From Apostichopus japonicus (lineage: Eukaryota > Echinodermata > Holothuroidea > Aspidochirotida > Stichopodidae), in the NCBI RefSeq assembly GCF_037975245.1, contig NC_092570.1:16089918-16153917 (forward strand): a DNA stretch of 64,000 nt, written 5' to 3'. Position numbers and translations under genes: made by a program. Position 1 is the first letter of the stretch. Each line of letters starts with the position of its first letter. Below, one piece after another: positions 49,201 to 63,200 of this stretch. The notes under the pieces were generated by a model. The model made no database searches, was not told the DNA's origin, and worked only from the letters and a program-made list of their open reading frames with translations.

Positions 49201-52200
49201 AGAATACCTTGGAGAGACACAACCTTTACCAGACGGTTCCTCAAGATTCATCACAACTGCTTGCAAATAAGTTAATACAGTGAGTTAATTATCACATATT
49301 TACTGACATGTATAAAAGTTCTATCTGTAGCAAAATTGGTACTATGGTTTAGGATGGGACAGTTTTCAGTGGGGGGGGGGGAAGGGGGGCTGGGAATAAT
49401 TTCTTACCACATTGTTTTGAAATGAGATAATACTTGGGAAGCCAAAATCTCTTATCCTTGATGGCACCATCTGTTTGTGTACCTGCCATTATGCATTTGA
49501 AGAACCACTTATTTGTCAAAAATTTTGGCAAATTTTGTTGACACAAAAATCAGATTTGGTTTTCATATGGCTAGTGACGTAGTTGTTTACTTTCAAATTC
49601 AGATTGCACTGTAACTAAATCCCTCAATTTTGTGATAAATTGGCATTGCCCCATGTTGCTTTGGAGATACTGAAATCAAACAAACTTAGTCGGAGGCCTA
49701 TGGTCCATCCGAAAGAGGAGTTTTTACCGGCCCGAACCTGATATGCTATTCACTGCATCCCTCCTACATTGCACACGTATAATAGTTGATTTTTTTCTTG
49801 TTAATTTTGCTACATTTATTTGGTGGGCCAGAAATACTGTTCCCAAAAACCCCATCAGGGTAAAGACCTGGTTGTCTGAGGGACAAACAAGAAAGAAAAG
49901 CCTTTGAAATTTTACCCTCACATAATAAGTTCTGTACTTCAAATATCATACACGGTACAAAGTTTTTATCAAAGTCAGCAGCAAGTACACTGGGTGCTGA
50001 ATAAAATTGTTATCAAAGTCGGCAGCATTTTCAGTAGTTGCTGAATTTCACAGCTCCTCTGAAGACGTATTGTAACCTGTGTTATTTGATTGATTGTGCT
50101 ATCGGCAAACATTCTTGTTTGCACAGATGATTTTGGAACCGTCTAGGTGTCGTAATAGACCACAATAGTCATCCATTCACTGAAGTAGAGTAATGTACTT
50201 TGGTGCATTTTATGATTGAAGGGTACCTCCCCCTCTTTCACCAAATGGAGACCGATTGAAATTTTGATGAGCCACTCAAGTACTGTACATCGAAGATACC
50301 AGTGAGAGTACCTATTATTTCTAAAGCTAAAATACATTTGCTCTGTATTCGTTTTTTTTTGTTGTTGTTGCAGTTTTTGTTTTGTTTTTGTAATTTGTAA
50401 ACAAGATTATGTACAGCAGATTCCTTGTTATTGTTTTAGTGAGATCTTTGTCATATCGAAACATTTGTGTGTTTAGACTTCAGTTAGTCCAATTTTCATC
50501 AAATAAATTTTCCACCGTCTGTGATGGAGAAGAGGACAGAATTTTAAAGGCATTCAGTGTCCAGCCGCACAACTACTGTACGGACAAACAAACTGTATGT
50601 ACGTATGTATGTATGTGTGTGTATGTAGGTGTGTGTGTGGGTATGTATGTGTTCGCATGTGTCTGTGTGTATGTGACACCTTGACATGTAAACACGATAT
50701 CACAAGAACTAAAAGTTGCCTGAACTTGAACCTTGGTATGTAGGTAGCACTTGGTTTACAATACATGGTTTTTATCTACAGTAAGACCGCTGTTTCAATA
50801 CAACAGATGAGCAATGCACATGTTGTGGAATTCTTTCTAATTTCTTAATTCCCATTTCATGTAATATTTAACTGCATTTGCCATCAGCTTGGAATGTTGT
50901 ACCCTAGTTGTGGATTGGATACAGCTTTCACTGAGACTATATTTGTTTTTCCTTCTTCTTCTTCTTCTTATTTTGTGTTCACCACATTGTGTGAAAGACA
51001 GTGCCTCACCACTTATTTAACTCCCACTTTATATTTATTTGCACTACACCCATGTTTATATCACTCCCAAGAAACAGCAGGGGTCGTTTGTCCGGGGTGT
51101 CACCGCCTCTTCTTGACATTGCTCCTTCTCAGAGTTGCAGTCATTAAATATCAATCGCTGTGTGTTGAAACTTTTACCGAACAACAATGAAATAGCCCGG
51201 GTGAAAGAAATAGTCTTCATTCAATTTTGACAGATCTTTAGTCCTATACTTCAAGGAACTCCCGCAGCGTCAAGTTTGACAGTTTTTGATCTAGAATGAA
51301 TCAAGTTAAATAGAGCGTCACAAATTCTGTAACTTGCTTAAGTTTATACTTGGTGGCGAGACACAAAACCAGGCTGTTACTCTAGGTGGCTATATAATCG
51401 TCTTCCATCAAAAATATGTGACAAAAATCTCACCTTCATCAAATTCCAGCTTTCTCATCTTCAGAATACTGTACCTCCACAATCGAGTACAACATAGTTT
51501 AAGAATTTCCTACTTTGATGTGCCGTTTATAGCGGCATTTTAACTTGTAATTGATCAATATTCCAATGCTGGTCCATAGTCAAATCACTTTTTAAGAAAG
51601 TAGTTCATTAAATTCAGGGTTTCCTTTTGCTATTCATTTTTGTGAGGTGGCCACTTCTCTGTGTTTTTAGGGACCACCTCGCAGAAATATTACTCACATC
51701 CCTGCATTACTGTAGTCAGAGAAAGAATAAAAAATATCGCAATGATTGCAATCCAACTATTTTAACCCATGATGCCATCATCTGATATGGCTGTGAGCCT
51801 GTGAACACTAAATATATAGCAACAAATAGAAGTTCTTCTGCCTATTTGACACAGCCTTTTAGCTAACTGATTGTTTGCATGATTGACGTTCTAACAAAAT
51901 TTTCCGAGCGGCCTTGCCCCTAGAACCCCATCCCCCCTCCCCCTTCATGTATGCTCATGCACTCCAATGTCACAAACCAGTTACCACCCCTCACACGAGA
52001 AACTCCAGGGGATGTTCAGTTAAGCATAGTTTCAGACACATCAGATCTAGTGGAAATGTACTTTGTTGCCTTGCTTACCTGTCTCCCCACAATCTCAGCC
52101 TTCGAAGCTAAAATGAAGTGGCAACATTTTGTTAACCCTGTATGCCTTTCAGCGAGTGGTCTCTGACAGTCATTGACCCTTCTTCTGGTTCTACAACGTG

Positions 52201-54216
52201 TGTGCTTTCTTATGGACATCCCCCCCCCAATCTTATTGGCCCACAGCCATCTTTTTATGACCCATTTTGACAGGTTCCATCATTGTCACATTAAATTATG
52301 TCATTAGCCCTGCCTGTCGGTAATGAATGAGGGAGCAAATGTGACACATTTTGATGAACTGAACGCTGATAAGAAACCATGCAGAATGAATGTGTTGACA
52401 TTCAACAGTTGTACAGAATGGTACTTCATGATAACAGAGTATGCTAGCCATTTATAAAGAGAGGGGGAGGGGAATAAAATGGTAATGCATTTGGCCAATC
52501 AAAAGTTTTTTTTCTGAAATTGCAACTTGGAAAGATGCTTTCTTTAAACCCTATTGAATGACATATCACTGTAAGCATATATTGTATAGACTACTCCATA
52601 GAGAAGTTTGTCTTCAAAGACTAAACGCCACAGATAAATATGAAAAATCAACATTACTCCGATACTGCCTCCAGTACATGCACTCTCCCTTGGAATATAC
52701 CTAGCTTCCAACAATACATCATTTTCTTGAACCTCGCTTATATCCTACCCCAGTTGAGGTCTTTGCCCTTCCAGATTTCCCTCATGTTATATTGATTGGA
52801 GTGGGTATGAAGTAAATCCCCCCCCCCCCCAAAAAAATAGCAACTTTGGGTCATTTGTAGTCAGATCATCTAAAGGGATTTCATAAAATGTTGAGTGAAC
52901 ATTGTTTACCAGTATTTATTGTAAAGTAGTGAATTTTTTTCACCGTGTGACTGTACTTTGAGTAAGAAGGTCAGATTGTGTTGAATGCTTCTCCAGGTAT
53001 AATATCGTGCATTATGTGCTGGCAGAAGATTCTCGTAAGGTTTCAAGTACAGTAAGCACTGATTAATAAACCAGATGAGTGGGTACTCCTGCACTGTACA
53101 GTACTAATACAGTAGGTTCAACGATAAAATACTTCAAGAGATAACTGGAGATCATTTATAGATTCACAAATTTAGTACCTGTACAGTATGTCAGTGGTTA
53201 CCAAACTATGGGTGAATTTAAGCCCAGTAATTAGCCAGTGTTTTGGGGGGTGGGGGGAAGGGACGGGGGAAAAGGGAATGGTACTGCTGTTGTTATGGTA
53301 GAAACCGGGGGGGAGGGATGGGGGGAAAGGGAATGGCATTGCTGTTGTTATGGTAGAAACCAAAGATGGATTCATTGAGTTTGGTTTTCCTACCATGCTC
53401 TAATAATGCTATAAGACATATATATGAGCAGTAGAAGGTATGTTGTGCAAGTGGCTGGGAATGTTAGTAGGGGTTACATTAATTACTCCTACTGTATTTT
53501 AATGTCGACGATTACATTTTTTCATTCTTCTGGTAAAGTTTTAATTACTACGCCATTTTTAAATATTTGCCTGTCTGGCTTTTCATATCTGCAATTATAG
53601 TGCAATTAGGTTTACAGTGTGCTTTCCCCCCCCGCCTCCCAGCACCCCCTATCTTTCTGTCATTCTCTGCCACACCTTCCTTTCCATTGATTTTTCTGTG
53701 TTGCCACTCCTTTAATAGCATTCAACAGTTGAGTAAGTACTGTCTGCTACTACAGTAGTACTGTACAAACGGTGTGTTTTGGTGACATCTTCTTAACACC
53801 TCAGTATATAGCATTCATAACAAGGTTACTGGCCTACTTTTATGTAACTCGTTTCAAATTTAAAAACATTTACTAGCAACTTAAAGTTTTTTTTAAGTTG
53901 AAGATACAATTACTGCCTCAGTAAAAGTCTCAATGTGTGTTTGCCAAATTTTAACTTCAACCTTTCCAGCTTACTGCCCTAAAAGCTCAGTGAAAATAAC
54001 ACTGTTCTATGCAGTTTTCATATTAATTATTATTAATATTTATTGAGTTATCTGTCATTAAACATTTTGAGCTGAATAAAATTTGTTATTCGTAATTATG
54101 TTATATACACTGGACATAGGAGAGATTGGTTAGGTTTGTTGCACAGAACACCATCTTTGGGCCAATTAATAAACCTGATATGGCTAGTGCATGGTGTTTT
54201 AATATATATATATATA

Positions 54217-54295
<79 letters not shown>

Positions 54296-57200
54296 CCTAC
54301 TGTACCACTTTTGTTGTTTTACGTTCACTTTTCTGCAAAGTGACTTAGGCTGTTACCTGTTGATGCTCTGTAGTGATTTGGGAGGTATTTGGTTACAATA
54401 TTTATCTTCTTAATTTGAGGTATATACCGTAAACAGTTCCAGAGCTGATTTTGGTTGTACCGTGACCAAAAATTTGGTCTTCTCGGGCGGGCAAAAGGGA
54501 TGAGCATCAAGAGTTTGCCCCTGCTTTTAAGTCTGTATGCAAACAATTGTTTTGGTCTTGATTAACAGTGAGTGGGATGCGGAGCTAGAGAAGGAGAGGA
54601 AGACGGGACAAAAGGCGAGTCTTTTGAATGCAATCATCCGAAACTGTCGACTTCTTTTTCTACTCAACGGATTTATCGTTTTCTTTGAGGTTAGTATTCA
54701 TCATCATCATCATCATCGATGGTGCACATAGCCAAAGCAAAGCAAGCAGTGAGTCTAAGCTGAAGCCTGTGGGAGGGGGGCTGTGGGAGGGGGCTTTGGG
54801 AGGGGGCTTTGGGCGGGATCTGGGGTTTGCCTGCCTTTTGATCATTGACTTTGAATGCAAACCTGGAACTCTGCGTATTTCAAGTTATCAAGCAGATGAA
54901 TTCATCTTGATTTCCAGTAAAGCATGTTATGTTTTTTTTCTCTTTCTTTTCTTTCCATTTTTTTTTTTCTTTCTTGCTTTCTCTCACAGAGTAACATATA
55001 TGTTAGACTGTGTTAATACAATGTAGTTTGACCTAATTTCCATTAATTGCTCAAATTCGTAACAACTTTAACGATGAGAAAAAGTCTCTTGAATTGCTAA
55101 ATGCGTAAAGTTGGGGTACCGTATTTTATCTACAGTAAAGAAATACTCGTTCAAGATTGTCGTAGCCCACAGGAGGGGGGTCTAAGCTTCAGTGTTTATA
55201 CCCTTCCTGGGCTGTGCGGGGGTGGGGTAATGATACAGTAGTGTATATTTTATGTGAGTGGTCATTCTAATTAAAGTTTACCTCATAAGATCAAAACAGT
55301 TGAAGGTCTGTTTTAATACCAATTGACAGTTTTGCCTTCCTTTTTATCCTGGTTGGATATTTCACTTGAGTAGTCCTAATTCTTAATTCTTAGATTATTA
55401 GTCTTAATTCTTTAACTATATTCTGTACAAGTGTACATGCAGTAAGAATGGTAGCTGTGAAGTTAAACATATATAGTATGCCTTGTTTATCAAAACAGTT
55501 CAAGGTCTGTTCTAATACTATTGACAGCTTGTAATCCTGTTTGTATAATATATCATACTGGAATACTGTAGGTCGTTCTTATTATATTTGGGAAATGGGT
55601 GAACCCTGGCAGCAGCTTCTAATGAAAATATGCCACTAGAGCAATGCTTTTATAACAGGCGACTTTAAACGCAGTTCAGTGATCGGCAAAGCTACTGTAC
55701 TGTAGACACACAAATTTGTAATAAAAAAAAAGACAAACACAGAGTGAGTGACTCTGTGGGTTTAACGTGCAGCAGGTCAAACCAGTATGTTTACACTAAA
55801 CAGCTACTGTACCATGGCCTGATCTTTGTTGTTCATTGGAAAAGGGTCATTCTTGTTCCCTTGACCAATGGTTTGTCCTCCAGACAAATCTGGTCTGGTA
55901 CTGGTACTGGTCAGCATTCTTGTGTTGAATTTTGCTTACAGTACAGCCAGGTGGTGGTACAATATATAAGGCATTTTACAGTGAGGTACAAAGCCATCCA
56001 ACATCACCTTCTTACATCATATGATAGAGATCTTAGCTGGAATAATTTTAAAAGGAAAAAAAAAATGTTAAACTTGGGTGATATCTCAGTTTTAAAGTGG
56101 TGTCTGGAGGTGAGGGAGGTGGTGGGTGGAGAGAGCGGTGGGGGGCTGTCTTTTTTTGCTATTTATGTCTTGTGATGTCATCATGCCACTAGAAAATTGA
56201 AGGTTTGCGCTTGAATGCAAAATTGCAGCCTTAAACACCAAAATGAAATTTGGTCTTATTATTGGAAAAGTTGAATGAATTGAATATCAAATTTCCTTTG
56301 AACAGTTATGGGGAAGGGGTGGAAAAATTGCTCTAGTTTATCAGAGTAAGTCATATATTTCTTCTCCATCCATGCACGAAATATCTTTTGACGGTTTCAA
56401 AATGATAATATAGGTAAATATTGCAAATTAGTCTTTCACACCCCTCGAAATATATTTCTAGTGGGAAGAATTTCTCAATCACTGCAAACAAAGTCGGTCG
56501 TTCTCCATAGAATCTACAGGTACAGTACACAAGGGTCGACAAAGGGGATGTCAAGGATAAACGAACGTTAACTTGAAAAGTGGTCGATTACCCTTAGAAA
56601 CAGAAGTTTCAATGACTTTATAGAGTTGACTTTTTACCATTGAAAGAGGTTAGACAAATTTTCTGCAATGTCATGCAGAGGCGCCCAAGGGGGTTTGACC
56701 GGTAAATGACCACTAGTCAATAGTGTGTTTCATCACGGGTCTACGATCAGTAAACGGGGGGGGGGGGTATTTTGGAGAGGGGATGAAAAAGGTTAAATTT
56801 CAAGCAAATTAGTATCAGAGAGCACTGACTCTATTCTGGCTTTTTTGACTTTGTTATTGACTTCTTTTCTTTCTTCTTCTTTATGGACTTGCAAGATATG
56901 TCCTTAGCAACCGTAGATATGTCCTTAGCAACCGTAGATATCAGATGTCGTAAAAGATCGTATATCGCACACGTATCATGTAACACTGCATTGGATCGAG
57001 TAGAATTTCATCTCCAGAAATGGTCGTTAAATTTAGGCAGTGTTATATGTCCATTTCCATGTCCTGTTGAAGTTTTGTACCAGTCAAACTATCAGTGTCG
57101 GTCCACACTGCGGTACACATATTGCGACTTTGTTTGCATAATTGCCAAACCTGAGAGTATTTAAAGTAATGGCAAAAACCAAAGTTATTCCCATTTAGGT

Positions 57201-60200
57201 ATAATTTTACTGTGAGGAAAAGGGAACTTGGCCGATGCAGGGTGGTTGGGGGGGGGGAGGGCAAGGGGGATGTGTAATTATTATAAAGATATTTATGTTT
57301 CAATACTTTAGTTCCAAATCTCCTTTGAACTGTCAGCAATTTCACACTTATTATTATTATTATTGATTGCTGAAATTATTAGTTTTCATAGTTAAAAAAA
57401 AAAATTGTTACTCTTTCCAGGAATGTGTCTTCAAAGTGGGCCAGCCAATTCTACTGGGCATTTTGGTACAGTATTTCCGGGAGGACTCTACCATTACTAC
57501 GGAACAAGCGTACCTTTGCGCACTGGGTCTGTCCATTTGTGCAGTGGGGATCACTATTCTGCATCATCCCTCATTCTTCATTTCTTCACGTATCGGGATG
57601 AGGACCAGGGTCGCTGTCAGCGCATTGGTGTACAGAAAGGTAGAGGTGTTTTTCTTTATAACAATTTTCACCCCCCCAAAAAATAATAATGTCTACCGTC
57701 ATGGGTGATCTAAAGTCTGATGTTTTGTTGCTTGGATTTAACGCTCTGTTATTCTATGCTGAATTCTACCCAACAATAAGAGCAGTTTATTAAAATTATG
57801 ATTATTTTTTTTGGGCATTGGGTTGAAATGAGCATGCCTTCAAAATCTTGTGTGTCTTTTAATTGTCACATCACCATTCAGAACTCAAGAGTGAGTTGCT
57901 GTACTATAAAACTAAACTAAACTCTTTTTGATCTAAGACTGTTTGCCCTTTTAATTGTGATTATTGAGGGGGACTTTCTACTGATACATATCCTGTCATG
58001 CCAGATATTTATTATCCAGTCGGAAATGCCTCCCCTTCAAAGTATTTTTTTCCAAGAAAATTACATCAGGGTTATTTCCTGTGTAGCCATGATTGTGACA
58101 ATTCTGCTTTGTCATGGTTTTGGTTCACGTCACTGTTTATTCGCTGTTAAGAATGCCTTCCAACAGTTACTTAAATCATGATGGTTATCTTTTTTTATGA
58201 TTGGGGAGCAAGTTATCAGCAACTCACAGCAAACAGCCACATTTGTGAAGCAGCAATATAAGTCACCTTCAATTAATTTGAGAAACCTCCTTGTCCAGAG
58301 GTCATTGCCAGGTTACTGGCATTGCGTCAGTGTGTGTTGCAATACTCCCACTTTTTGTGTTCTGTTTCATAAATTTCCATATCGTTGATAAAAATAGTAT
58401 TTGTCACTGACGTGATGACTGATGTCAATATTAGGCAATATTAGAAAGGTCTTGTAAGGAAACCCTTTGCAAATATCACAGACTTCCACTTAAAAAAAAA
58501 AGAAAAAAAGGAACAATTAAGTAAGTGAAAAAGATGAGAAAAAGATTAAAAGTTCAAGAAGATGTGATGTCTTTTGTTACATGTTATTTTATTTTATTTT
58601 GTATTTTTTACTTACGGCATGTAAAGAAATCTTTGCAGTGTTGATGGTGTATCTGTGTGTGTTGCCTTGAATGTTAAACACAATAAAGTCTACAAAAGTA
58701 CTTGGTATTCGAACATCCTTTGTGTAATTTGTGGTGGGCAAACGTCATATGAGAGGTCACAGGGAAGTGGAAGTTTGAAGATCTTGGTAAAGCCGTTGGT
58801 AACTCAAGAAGGGAAGGTTGGAGGAACTTCATATGTGGTAGATTAAAACCACCATAGTGAGTGCAATAAAGTACCCTTCTGCATAGGTTATAGGACAACA
58901 CAGGGTTAAATTTTTTACAAAGGTTTCCACTGGATAAAAATTCAAATGCCTGTTCAACAGCCCTGTTCAATGTGAACACTTCCTACCCCTTTCTGTAAAA
59001 GTTGTAAAATTAGCTATTTTGACGTGAAATTGTCGTGAAAATATTTTACGTCATGGGGCATTTTATATTTAGTTTACTGTTAAAGAGAAGTGTTTTGAAA
59101 CAGACTTTTTTATTCTAGGTACGTTTGAATGATTTTGAACCTCTTTTCAGTCTCCTTTTCATCCTTTTGAATTTTTGTCCGTTTTGTAGGCTCTTCGCTT
59201 GAGCAATTCTGCCCTGGGTAAAACAACCGTCGGGCAACTGGTAAATATATTGTCCAATGACGTAAACAGGTTTGACCTGGTAAGTTCAGTTATAACCATT
59301 TTTTATTCGTTTTTTTTTCTCTTTGCGACGTCAACTAACTGTACAGGTACATGTGGCTCTTTGAAAACAGCCGTTAAAACAGTTGCAGGGAATGGTAAAG
59401 ATGAAGGACTACAGTTGTACAAACCATCTCATGAATCTTTCCTGGTTTCTGTCATAAATTCTGTTACGTGTTCTGTTCCCCTCATTTTGGAAACTGAAAA
59501 AATGCCATAGTGTCAGATTTTAGAAATTACGTTATATTGCCCCTTTGAAAGCTGGAAAAAATGCCCTGTCATTGAAGTGATAGTCCAAGACAATTTTTTA
59601 ACTTTCCCTAAACAAAGTTTTGTGTTGGGAGGGGGGGGGAGGTGAAAAGGGGAGGAAATTAGAACCCTTGGTCCACAAAGAAATCCTCAAGGGAATGTTA
59701 AAAGCTAACTGTGCCACATTAACAAGCCAATGTTGTTGGAGTTGCACAGATATCTATTGTTTACTTTTATTATTCTATTTTCTTCTTGACTTTTATTATT
59801 TATTGTGTTGGTTACTTATTGTTTTCTATTGTTTACTTTTATTATTCTTTTCTTGTGTTTTCTTTTCTTATAATATTTTATTGTATACATTTATGATTCT
59901 TTGCCATTGTTTTACTTTTATTTTATTATTTTATTTTGTTTACTTTTATGATTCCTTTTGTATACTTTCACTATTCATTTCTTATGGTGTACATTTCATT
60001 CTTATTTTCTTTTGTTTACTTTTATAATTCTTTTTCATTGTCTACTTGTTTTGTTCTTTTATTTTATGATTATTCGTTTCTATTGTCTACTTTCGTTATT
60101 CTTTTCTATTGTTTACTTTTATGATTATTTTCTCATTGTCATTTTGTCGTAATATATTTAAATGTTCTGTTAATTATTCTATTGGGGGTATCTTCTTGTT

Positions 60201-63200
60201 ATCTGACAGGCTTTCCTGTTTATTCACTATCTATGGATAGCACCGATACAAATCGTCACCATGCTAGTCGTGCTCTGGTTTCAAATGGGTCCTACCTGTT
60301 TGATTGCATTTTTCACCTTACTACTCCTAGCACCGATCCAAGCCTTCATGGGCAAGATGTTTTCACAACTCAGGTACAATGTTTGTTTCCTTTCACAAGC
60401 TTGGGGATATATATGGCATTATGAATTGAAGGAGGATTGCCATCCCACCCCCCCAGTCCCACCCCTCCCCTACACCCACAAAAACTTGCACTGCATCACC
60501 GTTGTCTGCATCACCGTCTGCACCCCTCCCACCCCCGCCCCCCCCACTTCTTGTATGCATAATACCTTTTCTCCAGACTTGACTTGTCGGAAAGATATCA
60601 AACGTGTTATACCCACAATTGGCAACAGATTGAGGCACAAAGCCTAGAATTCAAAATTTCAGTCAATTGCTAAAGATGCCAGTGCATAAAAAAAAATTCT
60701 AAGAGCTAAAATCAAATTCCCACATTTGGCATTAATTATAAAATTTTAAGCAATAAATTGTCTCCTGGCATAATAAATGCAAATACAAGTTTTTCTTCTA
60801 TCTTTTTTTCGGGGGGGGGGGTGGTTGGGGGTGCGGAATGGCAAACAGCCATAATCTACTAGAGTGTAGCCATTAAGTAGCCTGAATTTACAGGCCTGAA
60901 ACAGACGGGGTAACCATATGCACTTTATTTTAAAACTCTTTGTTCTTCGGTGTCTCTGTTAGGAGGCACGGAAGTGATCGATTGCCCGATTCTGCATCAG
61001 TCTGCTGGACTTGTAGTACTCTGTCGTTGTGTCGTGTCATGATACAGTTCAATATTGGCAAACCATCACAGTTAATACGGTTTGACCCAGTCTATGTCAA
61101 AACGCTACTATTTTCTGCTTCTAATTTTTAGAGCCAGAACCGCTCTGCTGACGGACGAACGGGTGAGAATAATGAACGAGATCATCTCCGGGATGAGGAT
61201 CATCAAGATACATGCCTGGGAATCCCCCTTCACAAAACTGGTGGAGGAGTCACGGAGGTAGGTCTCACCTAATCTGACTAATCCAGATTAGTCCTTATCT
61301 GACTAATCCAGCAGAGAGAGGGGAAAATTAGAAAAAATCATTGGACCGGATCAAGTTAACTGTTCTAATCGTCTTCTTTCCTTTTTCTTTCGCAGTTGAT
61401 AATTTCCTTTCTTTCTGTTTTTCACTCTATCCATGGCATGTATCACTCGGACTAACACAAATCTTTTTTTGATGGAAGCGCTGATTTAAAACCCTTATAA
61501 ATCATGCTGAATTCTTCTTTGCTATATCTTTTCTTGTCTGTATGACACAGAATTGTTTTAAGGGAATTTTGGTGGATTGTAACATGCAATATATAGGCTT
61601 TTTTTTGGGGGGGGGGTGGGCGGGGGAGGGGGGAGCTGTATGGAATTTTGATGTGTAAAATGTTGTTGATTACTTAATAATGAACTTTAATATGCCTCGA
61701 TAATGTAACACCCAAAAAATGGTTTAAAACATAGAAAGTATCGAATATAGAATAACCTATTTGCACATAACCGGACCAATGAAATGTCTTTGCACAACTG
61801 GGCCAACGGTATGTAATCATCTTCTTCACCTCCATTCTCAGGAGAAATTCGTCAGAAGATTCACTCAAATTGTCCTTGAAAACTCCCCCCCCCCACCCCC
61901 TAAAACATCCATCGACTGAAAATTTGTTGTCATAGTCAACCATTTTGAAAATTGGTACCAAAGCAAAATGATGATATCTCCGATCATTTCAATATAAAGT
62001 CGTGGAAAAGTTTTGAAACGTCGCTTTGAAGTGTTATACAGATTTACGTATATGTGTTGCACAAAATTTTGGAGATAGCACGGATGTAGTACATGTCTTT
62101 AATTGGTCTGCCACGTCGGCCCGCAGCGATATTTACTGTTGGCGACAAATGTCCCCCACTGCATGATTAGGGGCTTATAATATATGCTAATTGTAGGACA
62201 AGAGCAAAAGTGCAAATCTATCACTTTTCATGGCTAAAGAAAGAATTGCAGTATTTGGTGAATTATTTTCATCCCTTGCCATGGGTTAATTTTGGTGCTG
62301 CATGCTACAATGGTGGTCGTGAAGGGAACGTTGCTACCTCCAGACATTTTCCTTTTCTTGGCATAATTTGTACAAATTGCTATATGCAAAGCTAATTTCA
62401 TGGGAGACTGAGCGGTATATTAGTCTTGCCATGTCCTTCCTAGGGGGAGAAAAAAAAGGAAAAAATTGAGCTTAAGTGCTGTTTCTGTAAGCTATTAAGA
62501 TTCTGTAAGCTATTAAGTTATTCAGCTTAAAGAAAAACAAGCTATAATCTCTGGAAGTATTTGTTCAAGGCTAAAACCTGATTATGATGTCAGACATTTA
62601 GCCCCATTCTGTTCATTCATGTGGATCCTTTGGTACAGGTTACACTTTGGTACAGGTCCTGTATACCTGCACCCTTTGGTACAGGTTATACCTGCAGGGT
62701 GCATTGAATTCATATGGTATCCCATAAAGAGGTTGATATCAACTCTGGATTCAGTTTCTTTCTTTTTTTACCCCAGATACAATTGCTATATCCTTGGAAG
62801 GGACATTACACCTTTGGGATGATATGGTGGCTATGCTTTTTGACAACAGACCTGTCATCAACGAATACATCCATTATTCGTGACATGTTTGGTTTTCAGG
62901 TTATGTGAACCCATTTATGAAATGAAATAATAACCAGTAACTTTTCTTCACTCATTTAAAAAAAAAAAAAAAATTATTTATCTCGTCATTGAAATTTATA
63001 TCAAAAAACAAAACAAAGCTCCACAAACTAATATCCACAAAGGCTTAGTGGGAAGCATGAGGTCTATCCAGCCTAATAACCTAAATGCCAAAGATGATGC
63101 TATAGCAAGTTCTTCAATTTTGCTTCAAAGTCAACTCTTTTTATTTATTTATTTGGTTTTTGTTGTTGTCCTTTGCCATTATACGTTTTATTCTTCCTCT

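Larger units (their letters stand above)
49280..54568 (+). other. ABCC intron 2
   Basis: A 5.3-kb intron with TG repeats near 50600-50670, a tandem pair at 53229-53362 and a TA array at 54202-54295. No exon between FFCWLFPLFK and EWDAELEKE is missing by phase. Confidence 0.7.

Noticed and set aside
59620-60152. Hydrophobic frames rich in Phe, Leu and Tyr in ABCC intron 5
   Set aside because: Product of a T-rich degenerate repeat between two firm exons.
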